NCBI GenBank assembly: GCA_025617375.2
Contig: JAMYGW020000011.1
Coordinates: 1,116,001 to 1,180,000 of the forward strand
Source of the DNA: Acarospora socialis
Taxonomy: Eukaryota > Ascomycota > Lecanoromycetes > Acarosporales > Acarosporaceae
Reading direction: 5' to 3'
DNA length: 64,000 bases
Position 1 is the first letter of the stretch, and each line of letters starts with the position of its first letter. Position numbers and translations under genes: made by a program. Positions 21,489 to 33,441 of this stretch are shown here, piece after piece. The notes below the pieces were generated by a model. The model ran no database searches, was not told the origin of the DNA, and saw only the letters and a list, made by a program, of their open reading frames with translations.

Positions 21489-24400
21489 ATGAACATTGAT
21501 CCTCTTGTCTTTAAGACTTGAAAGGATTGACAGGTCAAGGAGGCAAGATGCATAGTATATTCAAAAAAAGATGAAGACTACAGCAGACATGATTTACAGA
21601 TTTGCAGCACCAGACTACTTCTTAACACCGATATCACCCCACTTTCTCTCATTCTCTCACTCACTCACACTTGCAACACTCACTCACACTTGCAACACTC
21701 ACAAAACTCCCACACAGACCACATAGCCCACCCACAAGTTCTGACAGTTGTTTTTGATCACAGGGTTCCATGAGTACAGTTGGGCAAAAGTGTCATTGTA
21801 CTGTGTTTTGATCTTCATGCATGAGTTGTCACTGACAACAGTATAGTATGTGTCACAGTTTGATGTGATGCCTGACTGCATGGGCATCAGTGCAGTTGTC
21901 ATTGTGCTCACAGAGCCCAAGCTGATTGAACCCTGAACACAATATGTGTAGTTAAGTCAGAGACTCTTGCAGTTGCTTCTGACTACAAAGGCAGATTAGT
22001 TCTCATTTGAGGATCCCTGACTTATGGCAGGTAGTAGAGATGGGTATCAACATACTACTTGGGTTTCACGCATAGAATTGTGTAAATGAGATTCCATACA
22101 TTGTCTCAATGTTGGCACAGAAATCTCCCAACTGCACAGTGTAATATTGCTTGCAGTCTGTGACTCTGTTGGTGGTGGTAGGGCTCATCAACACAGTTGT
22201 GGTTTTGATGGCAGTCAGTGTCTGAAATGATGTTGTGAATGGTTCAGAAGTCACAGTACTGACTGGTTTTGAGGCATTGACATCAACACACAGTGAACAC
22301 ATCTCATTGATGAGGAGGTTCACATAGAGATTTGTGTTGCAGTTGAAGCTCAGTCAGATATTCCACATCATCAGTTGAGCAGTGATGACAAAGTAGTCAC
22401 TTTCAATGTTTCTGCACATGTATTCTACAGTACTCTAAGTTAGTGAATGAATTCTTGCATTGCAGATTGTCATGATGCTTCTGACAGATGCTGTGAATGA
22501 AGAATTGAATAATGACTGATCTTCACTTTTGTAGTCTATCAACTTGAGAAAGCAATCACAATTGGATGATGTGCCGGACAGGATCTCAGTTGCATTGATT
22601 GAAGTGCAGTTGTTGAAGGTGTTCACAGCTGTGACTATTAGCTTATGCAATGGGTTTGTGAATCAGTGAGCATCTTACTTGTAGCATTGCTCTGCACAGT
22701 ACAGTAGCTGTAGTTCACCTGCAGGCTGCAGCTGCTCAGATTTGAGAAAAGACTGAGGTTTCAGCTGATGAGCTGGTCAGTTGTGATATTGGAAAGGAAT
22801 GTGATGAAGAAGCAATTGTTCTTCTGGCTGAAATTGTAATTGTGATAAGTATAGCAATTGAAAAGGGTGTTGGGAGCTTGAGGTAAGTAAGAGGGTGTGG
22901 GATGAAATTCAGCTTGAAAAGTAAACATAGTGATGGTCATGTTGACAGAGACAAATGTGACTGAAGTAATCATGATACTTGAGCTGTCACTTGTTGTTGT
23001 ATAGTCTGGATAGGTGTGGATGTCATCAATCAATTTTGATGCAATATGCTATTCTGAGATCCAGATTCATGCAATTGACATTGATCTCAGAATTAAGAAA
23101 GTACAAATTGGACAAAGAGATATAATTGGTCACTGATATGAGCCCACATGTGTCATCTTTGATGATCTATATTGTTCAATTAGTATCTGTTGTCTGATTG
23201 TAAGAAAGATCTCTACAAGAACAAACATGACTTACTGTGTATCAGTCACCACAGTCTCTGTTCAATTTCATCATAGCATTTGTAGATGCAGTCATAGCTG
23301 TAGTAGTGACAGTGCTGACACTCAAGTTTGTTGATGCAGATGAGTTGAGTAAATCTTTGAGAGAGCTACATAAAGATCATCAGCAATGTCTACTCACTGT
23401 TTCTCTTTCTTGATTTCTCTTGAAGAGAAAGGATGACAGTCACTTACCTGACACAGACTTGATATCCAATGAAACTAGCACCATTCTGACAAAGAGTGTT
23501 GAAATTAGGGTTTCAAGTCAAGAACTGAGAAATAGTAATGGGTGGGTGTGCCAGGGCCACAGAAGCACAAGTGTTCATGACTTGTCAAGTGTACATCTCA
23601 CAGATTGCAGGCAAGCAGAGATCTGTATCAACAAAAGTGTTGAAGTTCTGACAGTAAAGATTCAGGTTATTCTTGTACAGAAGGCTGTAAGTCAAGATGT
23701 TGAGCTCTTGAGAGATCAATATACACATATCTGTAAGTTGAATGACATAAGAATTCATACAGGTAGACAGAGATGTGACAGTAGCAGAGGTGGTGACTGA
23801 TACTGTAGCACTTGTGTTGAGTCTGTATGCTGTGGGGGTCATATAGCTGTATTGTGTGGCGTTGCAGACCAAGATCAATGAGACAAAATTGCTCGCCAGA
23901 CCAGAATCATATCCAAGTGAATTGCTCAGTTGCAGCTGTTGAGCATCAAGCCAACAACTAGAGCAGCTTTGAGTGATGTTGAGATAGCCTTGAGCCTGCC
24001 ATTCAACAATCTGTGAATCACAATATTGTTCTGTGGTGCTGTGATTACATCTTAGAAAAGTTCCCAGACATCATTTGTTAAGAATTCCATACCTGTCTTT
24101 TAGGCAAGCCAAATTGTAGGTATAGATATAACTATCAGCAAAGAATGTGACTGAAGATGATCAGAAAAAGTGACAGACTCTAGAAGTTCAGTTGGGGTAC
24201 CTGAATATGCAATGTCATTGTACACAACAACATCTGTGCTGACGGTGCAAGCTGCAGCAATGATCAATCTTGCACTCTGGAGAGATGAAAGACAGGATGT
24301 CCCACAAAGATAGGAGATCTCATCAGGGTTGATGACACCTCCACTATGATATATGTCAGTTGTAGAATGATTGATGGCATCCAGACCAATGTCATTGAAT

Positions 24401-24600
24401 CAGGCCAAGGAGAAGAGGAAGTCCACTGAGCTGCAATGTCCACCAATGTGCCTGGGCAAGCAATGCTGGTGTTTAAAGCCTGTGTGCAAGATGTGAAGAC
24501 ATTGTACAGCATTCCCATGACAGGGTCTTGAAGTTGCTGCAACCATGATGATCAGATAAAGAGTGCTAGAAGCAGAACAGGTAATGAGTGAACGGTCATG
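21350..24600. other. CpG-depleted block
   Basis: Reading line by line I find about seven CpG dinucleotides between 21,480 and 24,600. With G+C near 42 percent, over a hundred would be expected. TpG and CpA are abundant while TpA is not, so it does not look like canonical CpA-targeted RIP. The block starts near the end of the orphan gene and stops just beyond the LysM start; the chitinase on the far side has ordinary CpG content. Confidence 0.75.
21699..24599 (-). pseudogene. Decayed secreted multi-LysM protein gene
   Basis: Minus-strand gene with recognisable exon blocks and GT-AG introns. A hydrophobic signal-like start at 24599 leads to Cys-rich N-terminal segments (EISYLCGTSCLSSLQSAR; ADSYIYTYNLACLKD; EWQAQGYLNITQSCSSCWL; LSNSLGYDSGLASNF). 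These are typical of fungal chitin-binding LysM proteins that accompany GH18 chitinases. Four or more LysM-like modules follow, for example YYTVQLGDFCANIETMYG and YYTVVSDNSCMKIKTQY with NCQNLWVGYVVC at the end. Roughly seven in-frame stops in readable exons and one apparent frame slip make it non-functional as written; the stops I see there are TGA. The exon layout at 22,060-22,750 is the least certain. It is divergent to the chitinase gene, a common pairing. Confidence 0.65.
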
Positions 24601-25595
24601 TTAGGCTCTTGTTTGTGGGAGCGTTGACAATTCAAAGAAAAACTGTAGTTGAGACAACAAGCTGACCAGAGAAGAGTAATGGAAGAACAAGAGTTGAGAA
24701 GGTTAAAGGGCTCGCAGAGGAAGACATCAGAAGAAATTCAGAGACATACCCTAGGTGTATGATATTGACCAAAGAAATCCAGTCACCTCTACCCTCCAGC
24801 ACAGCCCTCAAGACTTGAGGTCAGCGCAACCACCACACACACACTGCAACTTTGATCATCTAATCTCATAATCTCCATGATCTCCATGGACGTTACAGTA
24901 GCAATAACAACATGCAAGGGGCCTCGATCCTTTCAACATGCATGCACACACCCTTAAATATTGGACCCCACACCCTCTCCCAGAACCCAACCAAGACACC
25001 AACATCAGCAAGACGCCAACGTCAGCACCTGAAGAGATCCGGAGTCATGCATCAATCCTTCACTCGCTCTTGAAAACTACCTCAGTATGTAAGGTACTCC
25101 TGGACTACTCATCATCCTTGAGAACTGATGTCAACAGTTACGAAGTTATATATCGCGAACATCTAGCAAGCACCTTGGCATTACAGTACAAAGACCGATC
25201 CTCCAGATGTAGGAACTCCGCAAAGAGATCTGGCCATCAATGAGCCCCCTGGCTAAACTCCATAATGTTTTCTCCTTTTACTCGGGCCGACGACTATCCG
25301 AGTCTTATATGCAGGCGCATGGATTATGGGAGTCTTTTACCCTTTCTCCTGAGCGCATAATGCCAAGGGCAACTCAACCCCTTGCAAAACTGTGGCTGCT
25401 TACTGTCAGTCCCGCTGAGAAGATCAGCATGCTGACATGCGGGCTTGAGGAGGCATCACATTATCACAGGATGGAGTTGGGAGGTGTGGTGTGCCGCGAA
25501 TCTATTTCTTCGTACTTGCTTTCCTCCTTTCCTCGACTTGTGTCGTTTTGCACATCTCTCTTTCTTGCAAACCACTACAGTCCTTTCTCTTGAGC
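24600..25595. promoter_or_regulatory. Shared upstream region of LysM relic and chitinase
   Basis: About 1 kb between divergent starts. CpG returns to normal across this region. ORFs 24938-25243 and 25240-25593 have no family resemblance. A hydrophobic plus-strand frame just before 25596 lacks a suitable ATG. Confidence 0.4.
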
Positions 25596-28500
25596 ATGGC
25601 CGATAAGCAGCCTTCCAAGCGAAGAGCGGCCGGTGGGCTGTCCATTCTTTCGTTGGGTGCGATACTTGCTTTCAGTGTTTATACCTGGTACACTCCCGGG
25701 GCCGACCTGTTGCCAAGATCGATTGTGGCACGACACACCGGCGACCTTGACCTTCAAGATACGCCTGAACACCTGTCGATTCTCACTTTAGAACGAAGAC
25801 AATCCTTTCAATGCGGCGCTGGCAACCCATGCAGCAACGGGGCATGCTGTGGTGGCAGCGGTTATTGTGGCTACGGTGAGCCTTCCGTGAATGAAACATT
25901 GACTGGCACATGGAGCTCATGCTTGACAGGCCCAACATACTGCGGGAGTGGCTGCGTTTCTAACTGTGGTGCTGTCGCGGAGTGCGGTCAGTACGCGGCA
26001 ACTGCAGGCACACAATGTCCTTTGAACACTTGTTGTAGCCAGTACAGCTTCGTAAGTCTCTGAAATGCAAGTACCACTGACCAAATCGAGGCTGATACAT
26101 GAACAACAGTGCGGCACAACATCGGACTTCTGTGGAAGTGCGTCTCTCTGCCATTGTTTCCCTCGTCAACGGTCGAAGTGTTGACTGACAGCTGATTGTA
26201 ATAGAGGGCTGTCAAAGCAATTGTGTCCTCAATCCCACACCGCCTGGTGGAGGTTCCGGCTAAGCCCTTCTCAGCAACAAAGTGATTGGTTACTACGAAT
26301 CTTGGTCCGCTAGATTGAACTGCCACCAGATCAAACCCACCGATCTGCCACTGGACGCTTTGACACAGTGAGTGCCGAGCATGGGCTCAGTCTTTTAAAG
26401 CAGTGCTAACGAGCTAATAGCATCAATTTTGCCTTTGCGTACATTGATCCCGGTTCATACGAGATTGTGACTATGGATACTTCCACTCCTTCAAGCTTAT
26501 TTTCAGACATCACAAATGTCAAGTCTGTGAAGCAGGACTTGTCTATCTTTGTCAGTGTAGGAGGCTGGTCAGTTTTGAAAGTCAAGTTCGAATAATCAAA
26601 CGAGTGCTGACAGTTGAGCAGGTCTTTTTCGGATAACAACACTGTAAGGGCTCTAGCCGCGGGACAATCTTCTTGAAACATATGCTGACCTTTTCGCTCT
26701 TGCGCATCAGGCAACACAGCCGCTTTATGGAAAAATTGCCGCCGACGCTGGGAAGAGGCAGACTTTTGCGAATAATGTAGTAAAATTCATGCGCCAGTAC
26801 GGTACGTTGTCTATAACATCCGGACAACTAAATTGCTAGTCACTTAGTGTCGACGTTTTCTTGTTCTGAACCTGCTTTGCGCTCTCACTCACATGAGTCA
26901 ACAGGCTTTGATGGTCTCGACATCGACTGGGAATACCCTGGAGCACCTGACCGAGGTGGGAACACTGATGATACTAAGAACTATGTCTTACTGATGCAGA
27001 CACTTCGGTCAACCTTTGATGCAAGTGGTGGCAAATATGGACTTACATTCACGACACCCTCATCATACTGGTATTTGCGTTGGTTCGATTTGCCGAACTT
27101 GATGAAATATGCCGACTGGACAAATTTCATGACATATGATCTGCACGGTGTTTGGGATGCAACTGACCCAATTGGATCCGTTGTTCAGGGACATACTAAT
27201 CTTACGTATGTAGCTTCTTTATTGGTGACCCAGATCCTCGAGCTAATGTGGTGTACAGTGAGATCAAGTTAGCTGCGGAATTGTTCTGGCGTGTTGGCAT
27301 CTCACCGGCCAAAATGGTGCTAGGGTTTGGTTTTTACGGCAGATCCTTCACGCTCACTGATCCCTCATGTACTACTCCTGGTTGTGCGTTCAGCGGCGCC
27401 TCAAATCCTGGTTCTTGCACAGCGACTGGTGGAATTCTGGGTTATTACGAGATTCTGGGCATCCTCAACCAGAACCCTTCAATTTCGCCGATCCACGACA
27501 CCACCAACGCAGTCATGTATTTCACCTTTAATAAGGATCAATGGATCTCCTTTGACAACAAAGACACCTTTCAGCAGAAGGTGGATTGGGCAAATGGTGT
27601 TGGGCTTGGAGGTGCTATGATCTGGGCGTCTGACCTAGGTGCGCACTAGAAATCCTCCTGTATCATGGCTTCTCCATATATCACATGTTCCCTAACACTC
27701 GACCAGATGACGACAAATATACGGCTCACAGTGCTTTACTCGGGCGAAACATAATCTCGACAAACACACTTCAATTGGAAAGCAAAGCTTTGTCTAACCC
27801 GCAGGCTGTCATTTCAAGTTTAGCTTCGGATAATGGTCAAGATTGTTTTGCATACAAGGGCAAGTGTGTGCACCTTGATGACACCAACGCAATGCAGACC
27901 GCCTGTGGAGCCGGGAACACAGTTGTTGGCTGGGATGATGCAGGTTGCGGCTCAAAGAGCTGTGTGAGTCCAGGCTCTGGCGAGACCATGTCGAAGCATA
28001 GTACTAAGAAATATTCCTAGCATTGCGGCAAACCAATTTGCTGTCCAACGAATGCAGCACCTAAGCAGTGCATCTGGCGGGGTGACAACAACGGGCAGGG
28101 AGCGTCCTCAGATTGTTCTGCCCAGTGTTCCGCAGGAGAGATTAACATTAAAGGAATTTCGTCTTCTTGGGGTGGCGGATTTCTAAACGACGGCAATACC
28201 AACAAGTGCGGTCGTGGGTTCAAGGTCTTCTGCTGCCCGGACCCGGAGTTTCTCCAATTAACGCAAGGTTGTGCTTACACAAAATGGTGCGTCCAGACTA
28301 ACATCGCGATACCGGCAGCTGACCAAGATACAGTCGAGGTTCTTGTTCAAGTGACCAAACAGCGCTCTTCACTAGTGCCGCGAGCTGCTGGTTCGGAACA
28401 CAAACATATTGTTGCCCGAAGCCAACTGATTTGACAGGTTGTCACTGGGTTACTAAAACTCATTCAGGTGGCGTTGACTCCGACTGTGCGAATGCCGTGT

Positions 28501-30068
28501 GTAATGCAACCGAGGTGGAAGTCCTAAGAAGTAACGGTGGAGATGGTCAGAATGTTCGGTGTGCTTGTAAGTCTCATGCATACTAATAAATTTCATCCTC
28601 GCTATCCTCGCTGGAAGCATTGCGTGATATTTGTCTAACAAATTGTTCAGATGGAAGGCAACAAGCCGCCTGCTGCAGTGTCCAGGTTGCACCTGTTACG
28701 CCGGCCACTTGCAGCTACGATCTTTGCAGGACTTCGGGATTCTGTACCAATGACGGAACTCCTGGTATTGCTGAGAATAAGCGGGATGTTGCCCTCATCG
28801 AATCCGAGTACGCAGAAGGTCTGCACGCTTTGGAAAAGCGAGGACAAGATCACTACGTTGCCCATCTTCCGAACGGAATTGATTTTGTCATTATAGCGAT
28901 CATAGTCAACGCAATAGGCGAACTGTTCGCGGGCCGGAACGCGAACCAGGTGATCCGCACTCGGTTCGTCTTGAGACCAGTACTTGTATTGGTCCAGCAA
29001 TAGACCTCATCCCGATCGGACCAGGAGCGTATCCTCCCGGGCTGGCGGGTGACCAGACGGAGCATCCTCTTGAAGTGAGTGTGCCACTGTCTCCCTGCTA
29101 CGACGAGCTACATCCTTTAACATGACTGCAATCAGCCACAATTCTCCAGAATCTTCTTCGAGACTGCGACCAGCGGACTGCTGAGAGGGACTACTCCACC
29201 GCCTAATAACCTTGCGCCTCTCAACCCCCAATATATAGACAATTACTGGAATCATCCGCTACACAATCTCGGTAATTATCCCGCAATCGGAGGCCCGAAC
29301 GGTGCAACGCCTTACACCGCCAATGATCGAATGATGGGAGGGTTTGGTTCCATTGACTGGCCCCAACCTCTTATGCCAGTCGACCAGCAGATCAATGGAC
29401 CTAAAGGAAGAATGTTCAAGCTCGACCCACCGTCTTCGGAAGAGACTCTCACACAGTTGGCGGATAGGGCGGTCGCCAGTGACCAGCAAGGGGACGCAGA
29501 TGCTTTGCTATCTCACATTCGGAGCGTGAGTCTTCATCGGATGCTTCTTTCGGCCAAGGCTCGCGTGCATTCTGACCCAACCCACAGGCGTTCGCCATTT
29601 TCGAGTACATGAACACCCAAGAGTTTATTACCCGTTACAACCTCGCGCGCAACCAGGTCCGTACTCAGCTCGGCTATATCCAGACGGAGTTTGCCAGAAA
29701 CGGCTGGCCCATACCCGGGATCACGGAATGGTGGGATCTCGTACTCGGTTCGTCCCAATACCCACCCTACAGTGGCAGTGCCCGACGCTGGCTGACTCTT
29801 ATCCCCTTCGTTTTCAGATGATCACATGCGTCGAATGGAAGATTACATGATTAATTGGATGGACGAGGCAATCGATGACGCCTTCGCTGCTTATCTGCAA
29901 GCGAACAACAACCTGCCCGCCGGCCAGACCCTGAACACCTGGCTTTCGGTCCAGAACACCCTCAATCAGTGGCGAGCCATGGTCAACAACAACGGGCAAG
30001 GGTTGAGATTCGCTCAGGCAATGTATTCCGCTGCAATTCAGCTGCTGCAACCTCCCGGTAGTCCATAA
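25596..30068 (+). pseudogene. Large killer-toxin-like GH18 chitinase (subgroup C/V), frame interrupted
   Basis: Many-exon gene encoding, in order: a hydrophobic N-terminal segment (LSILSLGAILAFSVYTW), two chitin-binding type 1 (hevein-like) Cys-rich modules at about 25,810-26,260, a GH18 catalytic domain at about 26,270-27,720 with the motif GFDGLDIDWEYPG (acid Glu present), a long Cys-rich middle with repeated ICCP/FCCP/YCCP motifs (27,730-28,700), and a C-terminal helical domain to 30068. Introns with GTAAGT/GTGAGT donors are clear. The reading frame is interrupted at about two places in otherwise well-kept exons, so it is probably a recent pseudogene, unless the assembly is wrong there. 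It is adjacent and divergent to a LysM gene. If it were whole, the product would be secreted and attack chitin of self or rival fungi. Confidence 0.8.
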
Positions 30069-30965
30069 GCAAAATGGGTCACTGCCAGGTTTCGAGTGCC
30101 GCGGTTTGGCAACAACTATCACTACAAAGCACCAATCTGATTCCACCGGATGGGATGAGACCAGGTGCTGCTCTTTCGCTCATCCTTGCAGCTGGAAACG
30201 ACACTCTGATAGTGGTGCAAGTGAACGCAAAACAAGTCAGAGTCAGCCAGTCAGCGTTCCTTTGCGACCGCCAAAATCAGTTCAGTGGTGTCTTGTTTTC
30301 AAATCGATTTGTTTGTATATCACATTTGTTACATTAGCCGCTTCTATACAAATCATATCCTGTGAGTTACATAATATTCGTAGCCCTACGGTAGATGCGC
30401 CGGGAGGAAGCTTTGGCCACCTCAAACTTTAGCGCGTCAATAACAATGAGGGTGCCCTGGTGGTGAAGGGAATGTTGAGTAAGGCTGTGCAGTGAAGATG
30501 ATTGATGATTGATGATCAACAATGGGAGGAGCAAAGGGGGCAAAGCAGCACAGAAGTGAGGCAGCCTCAGGAAAAGGAAGGGCGCAGAAGAGGTTGTCTG
30601 ATGTGCAAAGTACAGGAAAGGGAGTAGAAAAAGAAGGAAAGATGGACAGATTGAGGAGGGGGGGTTTCTTATAGAAAGATGTCAAAAGTGGTGGGTTAGA
30701 TAAGCAGGAGGTGTTATATCAGAAATGGCGGCAGCCTAAACTGGAGGGGGATTTCCCGCGCCACGAGATTACTGTAAAAATGAAGTCATAGTTTCAAGAG
30801 TACCTAGGTACTTTCATCTAATGTCGACTGCCTCCCAGCAATGAATGCAGTCTGCGCCACCTCTGGTTTCTTGCATAGCTGTGCGATCAGATCCAGGGCA
30901 AGACGGAAGATGGTCTCATCATCTGAGTCTCAATGTACTTTTGAATTTTTCCACTTCTGAACTTC
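30069..30965. other. Intergenic region, no gene seen
   Basis: Follows the chitinase stop. ORFs 30106-30432 and 30437-30685 are low complexity or featureless. A TGATTGATGATTGATGATCA repeat patch lies at about 30500-30520. Confidence 0.4.
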
Positions 30966-31480
30966 GTGGCCTTTGATGTTCAAGGCAGTCTCCGTCCGCA
31001 ACCACCGTCATTGCTCTCTACTAACCTTCCCAACCCCAGAAGTGCTAATCACAAACCATTAAACCCATATTCTGGCGGTTCCACTCTTACACCTACCCAG
31101 GCACCACCCAGGGCGGCATCCCGAAAGCACCATCCACGCCGAACACTCAAGCGCATCATCGAAGCCCATTCCAAGCAGTCTTGCAGAGCTCTAGATATCT
31201 CAGGACGCTATCATGCAATCAGCTCTTTTCAAGGCAGAGTAGGACCATGGGTCTTGGGAGGTCATTAGTCCCTACTAAGAAGAGCGGGAGGCTGATTTGG
31301 TGAGGGGGAGGATGGCTTCTGTTTGGATTATACGCATTCCTTAGAGACGGAAAATGTCGCAGTTCGACGAATACTATCCGACGCTAGAATGGCTGAGAAT
31401 CGGCGCTTGATACGCGGAGCTTTGGTTCATGCCAAGGGAAACGGTGGGCACGAGATAACCGCTGGAAACGTGCGCTGCTG
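30966..31480 (+). pseudogene. Possible CENP-W-like histone-fold remnant
   Basis: An open frame (30966-31268) contains HPRRTLKRIIEAHSKQ, close to the N-terminal helix of fungal CENP-W-type kinetochore histone-fold proteins (PRTTVKRIVKAHSNR-like). About 100-200 nt further on, another frame reads LDYT and later LIRGALVHAKGNGGHEI, resembling the second half of the fold. There is no in-frame ATG at the start, and stops or unassigned introns separate the pieces. Either a degraded copy or a spliced gene I cannot resolve. Low confidence. Confidence 0.28.
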
Positions 31481-31840
31481 AGGTTATGGGAGGTGAGCGT
31501 AAGGAAGCTCAGGGCTTATTGTCGTGCAGTGAGAATCATGAAGGTGGGCTACGAAAGGGAGATCTGTCGGTATTCCGTTGGGCGATTGACGAGAGGAGAG
31601 AAATTGCGAGAAGCCCAAGCATTGTCCATGCTTCAAGAACAAAACTCCATCCCCGTATCGAAACTGTGGCTTTTTTCGTTTTGTTGATCTTCTATGACCG
31701 CAATCAATCACTCTCTACCGACATCCGTAGCGACCACTCCAGCGCTACTAGCTACTAAACGTATGCAGCCCGTCATGCCCATCCTACCTGCACTGCCAAC
31801 AGCCCAACGCCCACAATAGCCTCTTACCCAACCCCTACTC

Positions 31841-32282
31841 TCAAGCCTGGTATCCACCTCGCCGACCCTCCACCCTCCGCCAAACCCAAACAAACCCCAT
31901 CGCCAAAACGCTAACAAGCCCAAACCGCTTCGTCCAAGTCGTAGGGCCCTCAAACCACGCCGGATACAACTCCGCCAACTCTCTCCATCCATCCAGCGCG
32001 AAGCCCTGAACATAGCCACTCAGAAGCAGTAACGCAGCGCTAAACCACGCTCCGTTGAAGGTGGAGGGACGGTTCGCTGGTGCGGGGTTGTGGACGAAAC
32101 CGGTACAGCTTCTTGGATCTGTTACCGTGTTAGTCGGGATTGAGAGACTGGCCTTCGTTGAGCGACACAGGGAGCATATGATGGGAGTGTTACTCACTGA
32201 CAGGCGCTCGAGAGCTGACATCTACCAAGTCTCCCAAGGTCCCGTCCAGGAGCTCATCGCGCTGTTGCTGTTTCTGGTCCAT
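31841..32282 (-). CDS. Small two-TM membrane protein of unknown function
   Basis: Two exons on the minus strand, 32282-32198 and 32118-31841, with intron 32119-32197 (GTGAGT donor, CAG acceptor) in phase, giving 120 aa. The N-terminus MDQKQQQRDELLDGTLGDL is hydrophilic; after the junction comes NPRSCTGFVHNPAPANRPS, then two hydrophobic segments (AWFSAALLLLSGYVQGFAL and FGLVSVLAMGFVWVWRR) flanking a Trp/Pro loop WFEGPTTWTKR. It resembles small hypothetical proteins of filamentous fungi; I do not know its role. A TATAAAG on the coding strand about 85 bp upstream of the ATG supports transcription. Confidence 0.65.
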
Positions 32283-33441
32283 GATGGTGTCTCTGTGAGG
32301 AAGAGAATGTAATGTGTTTGGAAAGTCTGTTAATCATGGCCGTGGAAGAGTGCGGAAGAGGAACTTTATATGGTAGCCTAGTCCTGCGCCCCATTGTTGG
32401 TTGGTGATATACGACGTTGTTGGCTGGATCTAAATCGGTAACGGGGGAGGTGCGGGATGTTGCAGGGATTAATCATCAGCTGAGGATTACTCGTACCTTG
32501 CAACCATTAGGGGGGATCGAATCCGCCAGAGTGCCGCAGCAGTCACTTGTGGTACGAGAAGGATCAAGAAGGTTACTGCTTGCGCAATGAGGATCATCTA
32601 CCTAGTGAAACGGATGAACACGAGTACTCGTACAAGGAGCTCTCGGGATGAGAAACAAGCACGGTATTCCGCATGGGAAATTACCAACTGCCTTGATTTC
32701 GTCACCTGTCATGAAGACGATGATGGAGAAAGAATGCCTCTCCACGGGCAGATCTGTTCTAGAGGTGGCAATCCGTTAAGGGAATGGATCCAGAGTGCTT
32801 TCTTTCAGAATGCCTGAACTCCAGCCAGTGTTTAGGTGCATATCGTCGAGTCTCATTTCGAGAGCGAGAGTCTATGGTGAGCTCGTTGTTGGGGTCGAAA
32901 GATAAATTAGGTCGACCCTACTATCCAACCTCCAAGGAGACCGGAAACGTGAATACTACGGCCTGGTAGCCAAGACAGCTACATCTCGCAGCATTCAACG
33001 CACCGATGCTTGTGCTGCCTTAGAAAGATTCCCACAGCGAAACAAGAGCTTGATGTACTGTGCGCTGTACTCGCACAGGTGTTGGTGAGAGCAAGCAGTG
33101 AAGGGAGTCGAACATATACTCTGACGCATTGAACTGGCGACGTTACGATGGTAGACAACAGGCATCCCGAATCAAGATTTCAAAAACTCGATGTGCTTTC
33201 TCTTGTTGCTAAATCCATCCCAACAACAGGAGCAGAACACATCACTATCCCAATCCTTTGATCGAAACGAATGCGGAAACCCAACCTGGAAACACTAGCT
33301 ATTGCAAAAGCATGATCCACGCAATGAACACAAGCAACCTCGCCTGCTTATCTCGGCAAAGGAATGAAGGAAAGGCATCTCGATTTGAACTGTTGCTTCC
33401 TTGCAATGAGGTACTCGACTTGAATCACCTCTGCAGAGTAA
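32283..33441. other. Intergenic region, no gene seen
   Basis: Plus-strand ORFs at 32587-32969 and 33258-33452 show no family features. It probably holds the promoter of the small membrane protein and the 3' flank of the metalloprotease. Confidence 0.4.

Noticed and set aside
23420-23800. Plus-strand 126-codon ORF inside the LysM relic
   Set aside because: Antisense shadow with no family resemblance; the minus strand carries the LysM modules.
21699-24599. Mitochondrial or alternative-code insertion because of TGA at Trp sites
   Set aside because: The gene has spliceosomal introns and a secretion signal. TGA is a normal stop in rbx1, tim8 and sup45, and eRF1 motifs are standard.
21350-24600. 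Canonical RIP of the LysM region
   Set aside because: TpA is not enriched and many CpA remain; the loss is at CpG, so standard RIP indices would not call it.
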